From positions 1 to 34,755 of the forward strand of contig NZ_LABX01000153.1 of assembly GCF_001043915.1 (NCBI RefSeq): a stretch of 34,755 nt of DNA, in the 5' to 3' direction. The translations under genes and the position numbers were made by a program. The notes under the pieces are model-generated. The model was not told the origin of the DNA. It did no database searches and worked only from the letters and a program-made list of their open reading frames with translations. This stretch comes from Methylobacterium aquaticum (lineage in GTDB: Bacteria; Pseudomonadota; Alphaproteobacteria; Rhizobiales; Beijerinckiaceae). Positions 14,527 through 22,776 of the stretch are shown here, piece by piece (the stretch's first letter is position 1; each line of letters opens with the position of its first letter).

Positions 14527-16134
14527 TCAATGCCCCCCGACCGGGGCCTCGCCGCCGCGCTTGACGTTCTTGAGGATCATCGCCAGGGGCACCGCGCAGG
14601 CCGAGACGATGGCGAGCGCCCAGAACACGTCGATATAGGCGAGGAACGCGGACTGGGTCTGCACCTGCTGGCCGATCCAGGCAACGGCCTGGTTCTGGGC
14701 ATCAAGCGCGCTGGCACCACGGTTGGCGAAGACCTGCGTCGCGGCACGTAAAGTCTCCTGGTAGGCCGGTTCTGAGGGCACGACGTGCTCGACCAGCCGG
14801 CTGGTGTGGAATTGCTGGCGGTAGGCCAGGATGTTCTGAGCGAGCGACACGCCCATCGAGCCGCCGACGTTGCGGGCGACGTTGATCAGCGCCGACGCCT
14901 GGTCGGTCTGGTCCTTGCTGATCCCTTCGTAAGAGGCAGCGGTGATCGACAGGAAGATCATCGGCAGGCCGATGCCGATATAGATCCGCGACCAGACGAA
15001 GAAGCCGAAGTTGAGATCGCCATAGAGGTTCGTCAGGTCATACATCGCGAAGGCGATGATGGTGGCACCCGTGGCGATCAGGTATTTCGGCTGAACGAAG
15101 CCCGAGAGGCGGCCGACCACGAACATCATCATCGCGGTGACGACGCCGCCGGGCGAGAGCGCCAGGCCGGCCCAGGTGGCGGTGTAGCCGAAATAGTCCT
15201 GGAGCAGTTGCGGCAGGAACTGCGTCGTGGCGATCAGGATGGCGCCGGTGGCGAGCATCACCAGGAAGCAGGAGCCGAACTGGCGTTTGCCCAGCAGGCG
15301 CAGGTCGATGACCGGGTTCTTGTGACTCAGCTCCCACGGGATCATCGCGACGAACGACACCACCATCAGGCAGGCGAAGACGACGATGAGGTTGGAGCCG
15401 AACCAGTCCTTGCGCTGGCCCTCGTCGAGGACGACTTCGAGCGAGCCCAGGAAGGTCGCCACCAGGACGAAGCCGACGATGTCGAAGCGTACCCCCTCGC
15501 GGCGCAGGCGCTTGCGCTCCTCGATCGCCGATTTCGGGTCCTGGACCATCCACCAGATCAGGAACAGAGCGATGACGCCGACCGGCGCGTTGATGAGGAA
15601 GCACCAGTGCCAGGAATACTGGTCGGAGAGCCAGCCGCCGAGCGTCGGGCCGACCACGGGCGCGACCACGATGGCGACGCCGTAGAGGGCGAAGGCTTGG
15701 CCGCGCTTCTCCGGCGGGAAGGAATCCGCCAGGATCGACTGGGCCAGCGGCGCCATGCCGCCGCCGCCGAGCCCCTGGAGGATCCGGAAGAACAGCAGCG
15801 AGTCGAGGCTCCAGGCGAAGCCGCACAGCACCGAGGAGAGCGTGAACAGCGTGATCGCCGCCATGAAGAAGGCTTTTCGGCCGTAGCGCTTGGCGAGGAA
15901 GCTCGACGCCGTGAGCACGATCGCGTTGGCGACGAGGTAGCTCGTCACCACCCAGGCCGCCTCGTCGGGGCCCACCGCCAGCCCGCCCGCGATGTAGCGC
16001 AGGGCCACGTTGGCGATGGTGGTGTCCAGCACCTCCATGAAGGTGGCGAGCGCCACCACCATGGCGATGATCCAGGGATTGTGGTCGCCGGCGGCGCTGT
16101 CGGCGGGGTTCCGGGCCGGGCTCTGGCTGCTCAT
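14527..16134 (-). CDS. emrB: DHA2-family MFS drug efflux permease (EmrB/QacA type)
   Basis: 535-aa inner-membrane proton antiporter with about 14 transmembrane segments. The family N-terminal signature is FMEVLDTTIANVALRYIAG (TM1, Asp motif). Next come AAWVVTSYLVANAIVLTASS and the motif-A-like loop LAKRYGRKAFF, then GLGGGGMAPLAQSILAD (motif-C region) and GVAIVVAPVVGPTLGGWLSD. In the EmrAB system it pairs with a periplasmic adaptor and an outer-membrane TolC to expel hydrophobic compounds. It begins 10 bp downstream of the adaptor gene stop, so the two form one operon. No outer-membrane component is in the window. Confidence 0.93.
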   Translation of the reverse strand: MSSQSPARNPADSAAGDHNPWIIAMVVALATFMEVLDTTIANVALRYIAGGLAVGPDEAAWVVTSYLVANAIVLTASSFLAKRYGRKAFFMAAITLFTLSSVLCGFAWSLDSLLFFRILQGLGGGGMAPLAQSILADSFPPEKRGQAFALYGVAIVVAPVVGPTLGGWLSDQYSWHWCFLINAPVGVIALFLIWWMVQDPKSAIEERKRLRREGVRFDIVGFVLVATFLGSLEVVLDEGQRKDWFGSNLIVVFACLMVVSFVAMIPWELSHKNPVIDLRLLGKRQFGSCFLVMLATGAILIATTQFLPQLLQDYFGYTATWAGLALSPGGVVTAMMMFVVGRLSGFVQPKYLIATGATIIAFAMYDLTNLYGDLNFGFFVWSRIYIGIGLPMIFLSITAASYEGISKDQTDQASALINVARNVGGSMGVSLAQNILAYRQQFHTSRLVEHVVPSEPAYQETLRAATQVFANRGASALDAQNQAVAWIGQQVQTQSAFLAYIDVFWALAIVSACAVPLAMILKNVKRGGEAPVGGH

Positions 16135-16144
16135 CGGGTGGCGC

Positions 16145-17392
16145 CTACCGCACCCGCACCGTCGGGACGATCGACAGGCCGGGGCCGATCGCGACGTCCT
16201 TCGGCCAGTCGTCGACGGTGATCTTCACGGGCACGCGCTGCACCACCTTGACGTAGTTGCCGGTGGCGTTCTCGGCCGGCAGCAGGCTGAAGGCAGTGCC
16301 GGAGCCCGGCTGGACCGACGCGACCGTGCCGGTGATCTTGCGGTCCGGATAGGCGTCGATCTCGACATCGACCGGCTGGCCGGGCCGCATGTCGGTGATC
16401 TGGGTCTCCTTGAAGTTCGCCGTGACCCAGATGTCGTCCGGCACGAACATGCTGAGCGCTTGTCCCGCCTGCGCGAACTGCCCGACTGCGCCGGTGAGGC
16501 GGACCACCCGGCCGGGTTGGGCCGTCGTGACGGTCGTGTAGTCGAGGTTCAGCTTCGCCTGCGCCACCTGCGCCCGGGCCTGGGCGAGGCTCGCCTCGGC
16601 GCCGGCCTTCTGCGCCTGGAGCGAGCCGATCTGGCGCTGCGCCACCGTCACGGCGGCGTTGGCGCGGTCGAGATTGGCCTGCTGCTGCTGGAGGTTCGAG
16701 GTCGATTGCTGCGATTGCTGCACCGAGCCGGCACCGCGCTGGGCGAGGTCCTGGTAACGGGCGGCGTCCTGCTTGGCGAATTGCAGCGCCGCCTGGGTCT
16801 GCTCGACCTGGGCCTTCGCCTCCTGGATGCTCCCCAGTTGCGCCTGGATCTGCGCCTCGTAGCCCTGGATCTGGGCCTGGGCCGACTGGACCTGTGCCTG
16901 CGCCTGCTGGAGCGCCACCTCGTAGTCGCGGGTATCGATCTGGAACAGCACCGCACCGACTTCGACGTGCTGGTTGTCGGTCACCGGCACGGCGGTGACA
17001 TAGCCCGAGACCTTGGGCGAGACCGCGAACTGGCGCGCATCCACGAAGGCGTCGTCGGTGCTCTCGTAGGGGTGGATGGAGGTCAGCCAGTACCAGTAGC
17101 CGGCGCCGCCCGCGAGCAGGAGCAGCACGGCGCCGAGGGCGAACCAGAGCGGATGACGCCGGATGACATTCGGCTTCTTCTTGCCCGACTCACCGTCAGC
17201 CTCGTCGCTTCGCCTCGTCTCGCCGGCCTGCTCGCCCGCAGCCTCGTCCTGCGGCGTGTGCTCGCGCAGGGCGCGGGTGTTTTCGCGGAGCGCACGGGTA
17301 TTTTCGGCCTGCGCCTCGTCGTTCCGCGTCACGACGGGGACAGGCGCGGCCTGTCCCGCGGGAGCCTCCGCTCCGGGCTGATCGTGCAACAT
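16145..17392 (-). CDS. emrA: HlyD/EmrA-family membrane fusion protein
   Basis: 415-aa periplasmic adaptor of the tripartite efflux system. A hydrophilic cytoplasmic tail (about 1-80) carries a perfect ENTRALR duplication. One TM segment follows (PLWFALGAVLLLLAGGAGYWYWL), then YESTDDAFVDAR and SPKVSGYVTAVPVTDNQHVE (the lipoyl-like half). A long Gln/Ala-rich coiled-coil hairpin spans about 135-260, followed by the second lipoyl half and beta barrel (FVPDDIWVTANFKETQ, PGQPVDVEIDAYPD). The ATG at 17392 has GGAAG 8 bp upstream; a longer in-frame extension looks non-coding. Divergent from hdeD; the shared 300-bp gap holds a GTAACCTTAC motif (17601-17610) that could be a regulator site. Confidence 0.92.
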   Translation of the reverse strand: MLHDQPGAEAPAGQAAPVPVVTRNDEAQAENTRALRENTRALREHTPQDEAAGEQAGETRRSDEADGESGKKKPNVIRRHPLWFALGAVLLLLAGGAGYWYWLTSIHPYESTDDAFVDARQFAVSPKVSGYVTAVPVTDNQHVEVGAVLFQIDTRDYEVALQQAQAQVQSAQAQIQGYEAQIQAQLGSIQEAKAQVEQTQAALQFAKQDAARYQDLAQRGAGSVQQSQQSTSNLQQQQANLDRANAAVTVAQRQIGSLQAQKAGAEASLAQARAQVAQAKLNLDYTTVTTAQPGRVVRLTGAVGQFAQAGQALSMFVPDDIWVTANFKETQITDMRPGQPVDVEIDAYPDRKITGTVASVQPGSGTAFSLLPAENATGNYVKVVQRVPVKITVDDWPKDVAIGPGLSIVPTVRVR

Positions 17393-17621
17393 GTCGTGAC
17401 TTCCACGCACGGCCGGGACATCCCGGCCGAACCCGCAAGGCGCCCGCCTCGACACGAAAGACGCAGCGGCAAGGGCGCCGGTTCCGCAGTGCGGCAAAAA
17501 AGTCGGTGCGAGGCCGGGATGAACCGCGATCGCGGGCCGTGGCGTGCAGCCGGGTCCCGGCCCGACGCCGGCGAGGGACGCAGGGGAGATTTCCCAAACC
17601 GTAACCTTACCAAAAGTAAAC

Positions 17622-17646
17622 GGAACAGCGGCGCTCCACCCACGTT
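17622..17646 (+). promoter_or_regulatory. sigma-EcfG (general stress response) promoter of hdeD
   Basis: GGAAC (17622-17626), exactly 16 bp, then CGTT (17643-17646). This is a full match to the alphaproteobacterial EcfG/PhyR-regulon consensus GGAAC-N16/17-CGTT. The -10 element ends 51 bp before the hdeD ATG, leaving a normal leader. Confidence 0.8.
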
Positions 17647-17697
17647 CACCTCCTGCAAGGCCGGACCTTGGCGGCCCTCATCCCGGAGGATGATCGC

Positions 17698-18348
17698 ATG
17701 AGTACCGCTTCTCCCCTTCCGAATACCCAGCATGGCCATGCTTCTTCCTACGGCACGACCATCGATCCGCTCGCCCGCCTCGACGCGATGAGCGCGGGGC
17801 TGGCCCGCAACTGGTGGCTGATCGCCCTGCGCGGCGCGTTCGCGATCCTGTTCGGCGCCATCGCGCTGATCGCGCCCGGCGCCACGCTCCTCACCCTGGT
17901 GATCTTCTTCTCGGCCTACATGCTGGTCGACGGCATCACCGAGATCGTCGCCGCAGTGCGGGCGGCGGAGCGGCACGAGCGTTGGGGGTATCTCCTGGCG
18001 GCCGGCGCGATCAACATCGTGGTCGGCGTCCTCGCCTTCCTGATGCCGGGTACTGCGCTGGTCGCCTTCATCTACCTGATCGCCGCCTGGGCGCTGGTGA
18101 CCGGCGCCTTGATGATCGCCGCCGCCTTCCGGCTGCACCTCGACCACGGCCGCTGGTGGCTGGGAATCGGCGGAGCGCTCTCCGTCCTGTTCGCGGTCGC
18201 GCTCGTCGCCAGCCCGGCTTTGTCGCTCCTCGTGCTCACCTCCTGGATGGGGGGCTACGCCATCGCCTTCGGGGCGTTCATGCTCGTCCTGGCCTTCCGG
18301 CTGCGCAGCCGGCATGTCGGGACGGAGCGTGCGATGAGGCAGGCGTGA
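17698..18348 (+). CDS. hdeD: HdeD family membrane protein (DUF308)
   Basis: 216-aa inner-membrane protein with six hydrophobic helices arranged as repeated DUF308 pairs: WWLIALRGAFAILFGAIAL, LLTLVIFFSAYMLVDGITEI, WGYLLAAGAINIVVGVLAFL, ALVAFIYLIAAWALVTGALM, WWLGIGGALSVLFAVALVAS and a last segment ending MLVLAFRLRSRH. HdeD of E. coli is linked to acid resistance; alphaproteobacterial homologues are often stress induced. The ATG at 17698 has a GGAGG site 9 bp upstream. The upstream EcfG promoter puts it in the general stress response. Molecular function is unknown for the family. Confidence 0.88.
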   Translation: MSTASPLPNTQHGHASSYGTTIDPLARLDAMSAGLARNWWLIALRGAFAILFGAIALIAPGATLLTLVIFFSAYMLVDGITEIVAAVRAAERHERWGYLLAAGAINIVVGVLAFLMPGTALVAFIYLIAAWALVTGALMIAAAFRLHLDHGRWWLGIGGALSVLFAVALVASPALSLLVLTSWMGGYAIAFGAFMLVLAFRLRSRHVGTERAMRQA

Positions 18349-18374
18349 GCCGGTCGCTCGGTCGCCGGATCCGG

Positions 18375-18465
18375 CCTAAGCAGATGTCGCCGAAGTGGTC
18401 ACCGGTTCGTCGGAAAATGCTCTAAGCGGGCGAAGCGTTGGCCTGCCAACGCAAGTCTGCTTAGG
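18375..18465. repeat. Family B dispersed repeat, copy 2
   Basis: 91 bp with perfect 10-bp inverted ends, CCTAAGCAGA (18375-18384) and TCTGCTTAGG (18456-18465). Inside are the rhizobial-type palindrome CCGAAGTGGTCACCGGTTCG and a second hairpin GCGTTGGC-ct-GCCAACGC. It matches the layout of the element at 8916-9022. It begins 27 bp after the hdeD stop. Confidence 0.8.
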
Positions 18466-18516
18466 GTCTCCTCGCCCGGCGGGGCAAGGCTCTCGCTTGT
18501 CAGTAGAGAGAGTGAC

Positions 18517-18544
18517 GAGAGCGTCCTGACTCCCGGACGCTCTC
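18517..18544. repeat. 10-bp-stem hairpin downstream of hdeD
   Basis: Perfect arms GAGAGCGTCC (18517-18526) and GGACGCTCTC (18535-18544) around an 8-base loop, followed by TTGATTG. It may work as a weak transcription terminator. A nested CTCTCG (18490-18495) / CGAGAG (18516-18521) pair offers an alternative fold. The rest of 18545-18807 shows no credible gene or site. Confidence 0.5.
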
Positions 18545-18807
18545 TTGATTGTCTCGCGGGCGGGGATGTCATCGGGACTGGCGTCCAGGACGATGACGCC
18601 GAGCAGCCAGTGCAGGGATCTCAATCCCTCCATGCCCGCGCACCTGCGCGGCCAACGCCCGCGGCGGCAGGCGAGGCGACAGCGCATCGTCGCCAGGTCG
18701 GGGCCTGCCGGCGCGCAGCCAGGGCCGCACCCTGGTCTGATCCTCCAACCTGGAGAATCCGATCAAAGCCTTCCCCACGCAACGCAGCGACAGACGATCC
18801 CCTGATG

Positions 18808-18940
18808 CCAAAGGTCGTGGACAACGACCTTCGGTTCCGTTCTCGAACTCTCGCCAAGCCCAAGCTCTCAGACGTCTGGCTTGGCATCGACAATGCGAGA
18901 TCGAACGATGGCCTGAGGCATCAGCCTCTGAGGCGGTTGG
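18808..18940. repeat. Family A dispersed repeat, copy 2 (degenerate)
   Basis: Shares the family A core with the copies at 10442 and 29627: GGTCGTgga-caACGACC, then TTCGGTTCCGTTCTCGAAC, then GCCAAGCC ... GGCTTGGC. The second hairpin is enlarged by a 14-base insertion in its loop. The outer ends (CCAAAGG / GCGGTTGG) have diverged. About 180 bp of unassigned DNA separates it from the next gene, including TTAACCGT near 19003, a half-site of the kind bound by CtrA. Confidence 0.75.
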
Positions 18941-19120
18941 GACCCTATGCCGTCGCCTGGCGCAGAGGGGGAGAGGGTTCCAATTCCGCCCCGTCAACAC
19001 ACCGTTAACCGTCATCCCCGACCCTGGCCGGGCCGCTGCGCTCCCCTCCCCTACCGGGTGCCCGCCGCGTCGCAGGTGGTCCTGCGGCACAAGGCGGGTC
19101 CCGCCGGCACAAGGATGACC

Positions 19121-19312
19121 ATGCATCTCGTCGTGACCGCCCACACCGCCAACGGCCCGCTCTCGCACCAGCGCGCCTCGCCGGAGGACGCCCTGGAGAA
19201 GGCACGGGAACTCGAGGCCGAGGGCCACGACCACGTCGTCATCATCGACATCACCGGCCGGCACTACGCGCTGCCGGAATTCGACAGCCTGTTCCTCAAT
19301 CCCGGCACCTGA
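19121..19312 (+). CDS. Small hypothetical protein
   Basis: 63 aa, beginning [12 protein letters not shown] and containing an acidic helix ([19 protein letters not shown]), then [20 protein letters not shown]. It is soluble with no signal peptide. The ATG at 19121 has AAGGA 5 bp upstream; an ATG 6 bp earlier is less well placed. It ends 4 bp before the UPF0178 gene, so the two are probably co-transcribed. The balanced composition and codon-position bias look real. No family was recognised. Confidence 0.65.
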   Translation: MHLVVTAHTANGPLSHQRASPEDALEKARELEAEGHDHVVIIDITGRHYALPEFDSLFLNPGT

Positions 19313-19316
19313 CGCC

Positions 19317-19799
19317 ATGTCATCGGTCACGCCGCCCGCGATCACCATCTTCGTCGACGCCGATGCCTGCCCGGTCAAGGACGAGGTCTATCGCGTCGCC
19401 GGACGGCACGGCGCCTGCGTCGTCGTGGTGGCAAACAGCTTCATTACCGTGCCCCGCGAGCCGTGGATCGAGCGGGTGATCGTCTCCGACAAGCTCGATG
19501 CCGCCGACGACTGGATCGCCGAGCGGGCCGGACCGCAGACGGTCGTGGTCACCGCCGACGTGCCGCTGGCGAGCCGCTGCGTGAAGGCGGGGGCGAGCGT
19601 GCTCGCTCCCACCGGCAAGCCCTTCACCGAGTCCTCCATCGGCATGGCGCTCGCCACCCGCGACCTGATGCAGTCCCTCCGGGAAGCGGGCGCCGTGACC
19701 GGCGGGCCGAAGCCATTCTCCCCGAAAGACCGCTCCGCCTTTCTCGGCGCGCTCGACCGGGCCCTGATGCGGCTGCGGCGCAACGCCCAGGGCGCCTGA
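19317..19799 (+). CDS. UPF0178 (YaiI/YqxD) family protein
   Basis: 160 aa with the family signature [20 protein letters not shown] at residues 12-31, then [37 protein letters not shown] and the C-terminal [19 protein letters not shown]. The aspartates of the first motif and of TADVPLA form a PIN-like nuclease-type acidic site, but the biochemical function of the family is not established. Translation probably follows from the small gene 4 bp upstream. Confidence 0.93.
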   Translation: MSSVTPPAITIFVDADACPVKDEVYRVAGRHGACVVVVANSFITVPREPWIERVIVSDKLDAADDWIAERAGPQTVVVTADVPLASRCVKAGASVLAPTGKPFTESSIGMALATRDLMQSLREAGAVTGGPKPFSPKDRSAFLGALDRALMRLRRNAQGA

Positions 19800-19876
19800 C
19801 CCCGCTCCCCGCGAACTTCCCCCATCCCGGCGGGTTCCCCTGTCGGCGGCCGTCCGTCGCCGCCGGGAGAGCCAGC

Positions 19877-22210
19877 ATGTCGGTCGAGGAGAACACGGTC
19901 CATTACGACAGCCCGGCCGGCGGCTGGGGCTCGGTGCGCGGCATTGCCGAGGTGTTCGGCAAGGAATGGGCGACGCCGCTCGCCACCGAGACCCTGTTTC
20001 GCCAGAACAAGCCGAAAGGCTTCATGTGCGTCTCGTGCTCCTGGGCGAAGCCGGCAAACTATCATCCCTTCGAGTTCTGCGAGAACGGCGCCAAGGCGAC
20101 CCTGTGGGAGCTGACCACGCGGCGCTGCACGCCGGACACGCTCGCCAAGCACACGCTGACCGAGTTGCGCGGCTGGAGCGACTACGATCTCGAACAGCTC
20201 GGCCGCCTGACCCACCCGATGCGCTACGACCGCGCCAACGACCGCTACGTTCCTTGCGGCTGGGACGAGGCGTTTCGCGCGATCGGCGCGGAACTGCGCC
20301 GGCTCGATCCGAAATCGGTGGTGTTCTACTCCTCCGGCCGGGCCAGTCTCGAAACCTCGTATCTCTACGCGCTGTTCGCCCGGCTCTACGGCCACAACAA
20401 CCTGCCCGATTCCTCCAACATGTGCCACGAGACGACTTCGGTGGCCCTCAAGACGGTGATCGGCGCCAGCGTCGGCACGGTGGTGTTCGACGACCTGTCA
20501 AAATGCGATGCGATGTTCTTCTTCGGCCAGAACACCGGCACCAACTCGCCGCGCTTCCTGCACCCGTTGCAGGAAGCGTCGAAGCGGGGCGTGAAGATCA
20601 TCACCTTCAACCCGGTGCGCGAGCGGGGGCTGGAGAGCTTCACCAACCCGCAGAGCCCGGTCGAGATGCTGACCCGCTCGTCGACCCCGATCAGCACGCA
20701 GTACCATCAGGTCCGGCCCGGCGGCGACATCGCGGTGATGCTCGGCCTGTGCAAGCACGTCTTCGCGGCCGATGACGCCGCCAAGGCCAAGGGCACCCGC
20801 ATCCTCGACACCGACTTCATCGCCCAGCACACGACGGGGCTGGACGCCTTCGAGGCGAAGGTCCGGGCAACCTCGTGGGAGGAGATCGAGCGCGAATCCG
20901 GGATCAGTCGCGCCGACATCGAGGCGGCGGGACAGGTCTATGTCGAGGCCGAGCGGGTTTGCGCCTTCTACGGCATGGGGCTGACGCAGCACGTGCACGG
21001 CTTCGAGAACGTCGCGATGGTGGTCAACCTGCTGCTGCTCAGGGGCAATATCGGGCGTGACGGCACCGGCGTGTCGCCCGTGCGGGGCCATTCCAACGTT
21101 CAGGGCCAGCGCACCGTCGGGATCTCGGAGAAGCCGGAACTGGTGCCGCTCGATCGCCTCAGCCAGCAGTTCGGGTTCACGCCACCGCGGGAGAAGGGCG
21201 TCAACACGGTGGAAGCCTGCGAAGGCATCCTGTCGGGCGAGATCAAGAGCTTCATCGGGTTAGGGGGCAACTTCGTGCGGGCGATCCCCGACCAGGACCG
21301 GATGGAGACGGCGTGGACCGGGATGCGCCTCACCGTGCAGGTCGCGACCAAGCTCAACCGCTCGCATCTCGTCAATGGCGAGATCGCCTACCTGCTGCCC
21401 TGCCTCGGCCGCACCGAGGAGGACCGCCAGGCATCAGGCCCGCAGGCGGTGAGCATCGAGGACACGTTCAGCTGCATCTACGGCTCGCAAGGCCGACGCA
21501 CCCCGGCGAGCGACTTTTTGAAATCCGAGGTCGCGATCGTCGCCGGGATCGCCAAGGCGACGCTGGCGCCGAACCCCAAGGTTCGGTGGGACGAGTGGGT
21601 CGGCGATTACGGCTTGATCCGCGACGAGATCGCCAGGACTTACCGGGAAGAGTTCCACGACTTCAACGACCGGCTCTGGATCCCCGGCGGCTTCTATCGC
21701 GGCAACTCGGCGCGCGAGCGGATCTGGAAGACCGAGAGCGGCAAGGCGGAGTTCACCGCCCCCGCGGTCCTGTCGGCGACGGGCTTTTCCGATGAGCCCG
21801 GCCGCTACCGTCTCATCACCATGCGGTCGAACGACCAGTTCAACACCACGATCTACGGCTACAGCGACCGCCTGCGCGGGATCGAGGGCACCCGCGACGT
21901 GCTCCTGATGAATCCGGGCGAGATCCGCCGGGCGGGCCTGCGCGAGGGCCAAGTCGTCAGCCTCGTCAGCGATGCCGGCGACGGGATCACCCGGGAGGTG
22001 ACCGGCCTCACGGTGACGCCGTTCTCGCTGCCGGATGGGTGCCTGGGGGGCTATTACCCCGAGATGAACCCCCTGATGGCGCTCTCGCACCACGACGTCC
22101 AGTCGGGGACGCCGGCGGCGAAATCGGTGCCGGTGCGGATCCGGCCGGAGGCCGGCGGCCCGAAGACGGACCGGCGGGAGCCGACGGGGCACGCCGCACA
22201 TCCGATCTGA
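19877..22210 (+). CDS. FdhF/YdeP family molybdopterin oxidoreductase
   Basis: 777-aa molybdopterin enzyme of the YdeP type, distantly related to formate dehydrogenase alpha subunits. The N-terminal CVSCSWAKP (Cys51, Cys54) and FEFCENGAKA (Cys68) are family marks, as is SSNMCHETTSVALK, whose Cys is the expected Mo ligand. RPGGDIAVMLGLCKHVF, MGLTQHVHGFENV and RGHSNVQGQRTVGI line the cofactor site. The C-terminal domain (from FSDEPGRYRLITMRSNDQFN) is the usual beta-barrel. No signal peptide, so cytoplasmic. The ATG has GGGAGA 6 bp upstream. Fdh4A of Methylobacterium extorquens, needed for formate oxidation, was described as a protein of this general kind with a small essential gene fdh4B just downstream; no such small gene is seen here. 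Confidence 0.88.
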   Translation: MSVEENTVHYDSPAGGWGSVRGIAEVFGKEWATPLATETLFRQNKPKGFMCVSCSWAKPANYHPFEFCENGAKATLWELTTRRCTPDTLAKHTLTELRGWSDYDLEQLGRLTHPMRYDRANDRYVPCGWDEAFRAIGAELRRLDPKSVVFYSSGRASLETSYLYALFARLYGHNNLPDSSNMCHETTSVALKTVIGASVGTVVFDDLSKCDAMFFFGQNTGTNSPRFLHPLQEASKRGVKIITFNPVRERGLESFTNPQSPVEMLTRSSTPISTQYHQVRPGGDIAVMLGLCKHVFAADDAAKAKGTRILDTDFIAQHTTGLDAFEAKVRATSWEEIERESGISRADIEAAGQVYVEAERVCAFYGMGLTQHVHGFENVAMVVNLLLLRGNIGRDGTGVSPVRGHSNVQGQRTVGISEKPELVPLDRLSQQFGFTPPREKGVNTVEACEGILSGEIKSFIGLGGNFVRAIPDQDRMETAWTGMRLTVQVATKLNRSHLVNGEIAYLLPCLGRTEEDRQASGPQAVSIEDTFSCIYGSQGRRTPASDFLKSEVAIVAGIAKATLAPNPKVRWDEWVGDYGLIRDEIARTYREEFHDFNDRLWIPGGFYRGNSARERIWKTESGKAEFTAPAVLSATGFSDEPGRYRLITMRSNDQFNTTIYGYSDRLRGIEGTRDVLLMNPGEIRRAGLREGQVVSLVSDAGDGITREVTGLTVTPFSLPDGCLGGYYPEMNPLMALSHHDVQSGTPAAKSVPVRIRPEAGGPKTDRREPTGHAAHPI

Positions 22211-22227
22211 CGGCCGCCGCTCCCTCA

Positions 22228-22291
22228 TGGCAGGACGGGGCTTGGGCAGGACGGGGCTTGGGCAGGACGGGGCTTGGGCAAGACGGGGCGT
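22228..22291. repeat. Four tandem copies of a 16-bp unit
   Basis: The unit GGGCAGGACGGGGCTT is repeated four times without gaps (22228-22243, 22244-22259, 22260-22275, 22276-22291). The two middle copies are identical; the outer copies have one or two changes. It starts 18 bp past the oxidoreductase stop. Copy number is likely to vary between strains. Confidence 0.95.
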
Positions 22292-22363
22292 GCCGATCCC
22301 CTCCCCTGCCCCGCCGCTTGCGCATCAAAATGCCAAGTGCCCGCGCATGACGCACAATTGTGC

Positions 22364-22391
22364 TTGTGCGGGCGCGAATCGGCGGCTACGA
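22364..22391 (+). promoter_or_regulatory. Possible sigma-70 promoter for the candidate small RNA
   Basis: TTGTGC (22364-22369), 16 bp, then CTACGA (22386-22391). The match is weak by E. coli rules but tolerable for an alphaproteobacterial housekeeping promoter. A perfect palindrome GCACAATTGTGC (22352-22363) abuts the -35 element and could be an operator. Confidence 0.35.
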
Positions 22392-22397
22392 GTGTGA

Positions 22398-22506
22398 TCA
22401 CAGACACGACACAAGCCGCCCTCGAGAGCGGCTCGAAGTCTGGGGAGGAAGGCCCTCGTCGAGGGCGAGCACCGCCGCGACGCCATCGCGGCGGTGCTTC
22501 CGTTTT
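22398..22506 (+). ncRNA. Candidate structured small RNA
   Basis: No protein is credible here, but the stretch is dense in paired segments. AGCCGCC (22413-22419 region) can pair with the upstream GGCGGCT near 22381 or with the following CGGCT, which are mutually exclusive. Then come GCCCTCG / CGAGGGC, and last a 12-bp perfect terminator stem followed by TTCCGTTTTA. A weak promoter lies just upstream. Length would be about 110 nt. It could instead be the structured 3' end of the oxidoreductase mRNA. The transcript start is a guess and no known RNA family was recognised. Confidence 0.4.
22469..22506 (+). terminator. Strong intrinsic terminator
   Basis: Perfect 12-bp arms GCACCGCCGCGA (22469-22480) and TCGCGGCGGTGC (22486-22497) with a 5-base loop, followed by TTCCGTTTTA on the plus strand. 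The minus strand has no T-run, so it acts on rightward transcription. It ends either the candidate small RNA or the oxidoreductase transcript. Confidence 0.75.
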
Positions 22507-22776
22507 ATCCCTGATCCGACCCGACCGCGCAATCCGGCCAAACGGGCAAGCCTCACGGGCGCGGTCCGTTCAGGGCTCACCGCCGCCCGGCGGGCCGAAA
22601 TGGTCGAGCAGCCTCAGGACGAGACGGCCGAGCTGAGGGCAACGAGGGCTTGGGTGTGCAGGCCCGCATCCCTGCGGCGGCCCTCGCACGCGACGCCAGC
22701 CGCAGGCCGCAGAGGCGTCGCGGTGCGCGACAATCTCCCCCGGCCGGAGACCGTCGCGCGGATGGCATGACCGAGG
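22507..22776. other. Gene-free stretch
   Basis: About 270 bp with no convincing coding sequence on either strand. At its right end GCATGACC-GA-GGTCATGC (22765-22782) is a perfect 18-bp inverted repeat covering the stop codon of the next minus-strand gene; it may help end that transcript. Confidence 0.5.

Noticed and set aside
18545..18807. Degenerate transposase or lost gene between repeats
   Set aside because: No stretch in any frame shows recognisable transposase motifs; the evidence is too thin to call a pseudogene.
22228..22291. CRISPR array
   Set aside because: The units are contiguous 16-bp tandem repeats with no spacers; no cas genes are present.
22360..22770. Possible 136-codon protein downstream of the oxidoreductase
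   Set aside because: Arg/Pro/Ser-rich composition, no ribosome-binding site, and it runs through the strong terminator hairpin.
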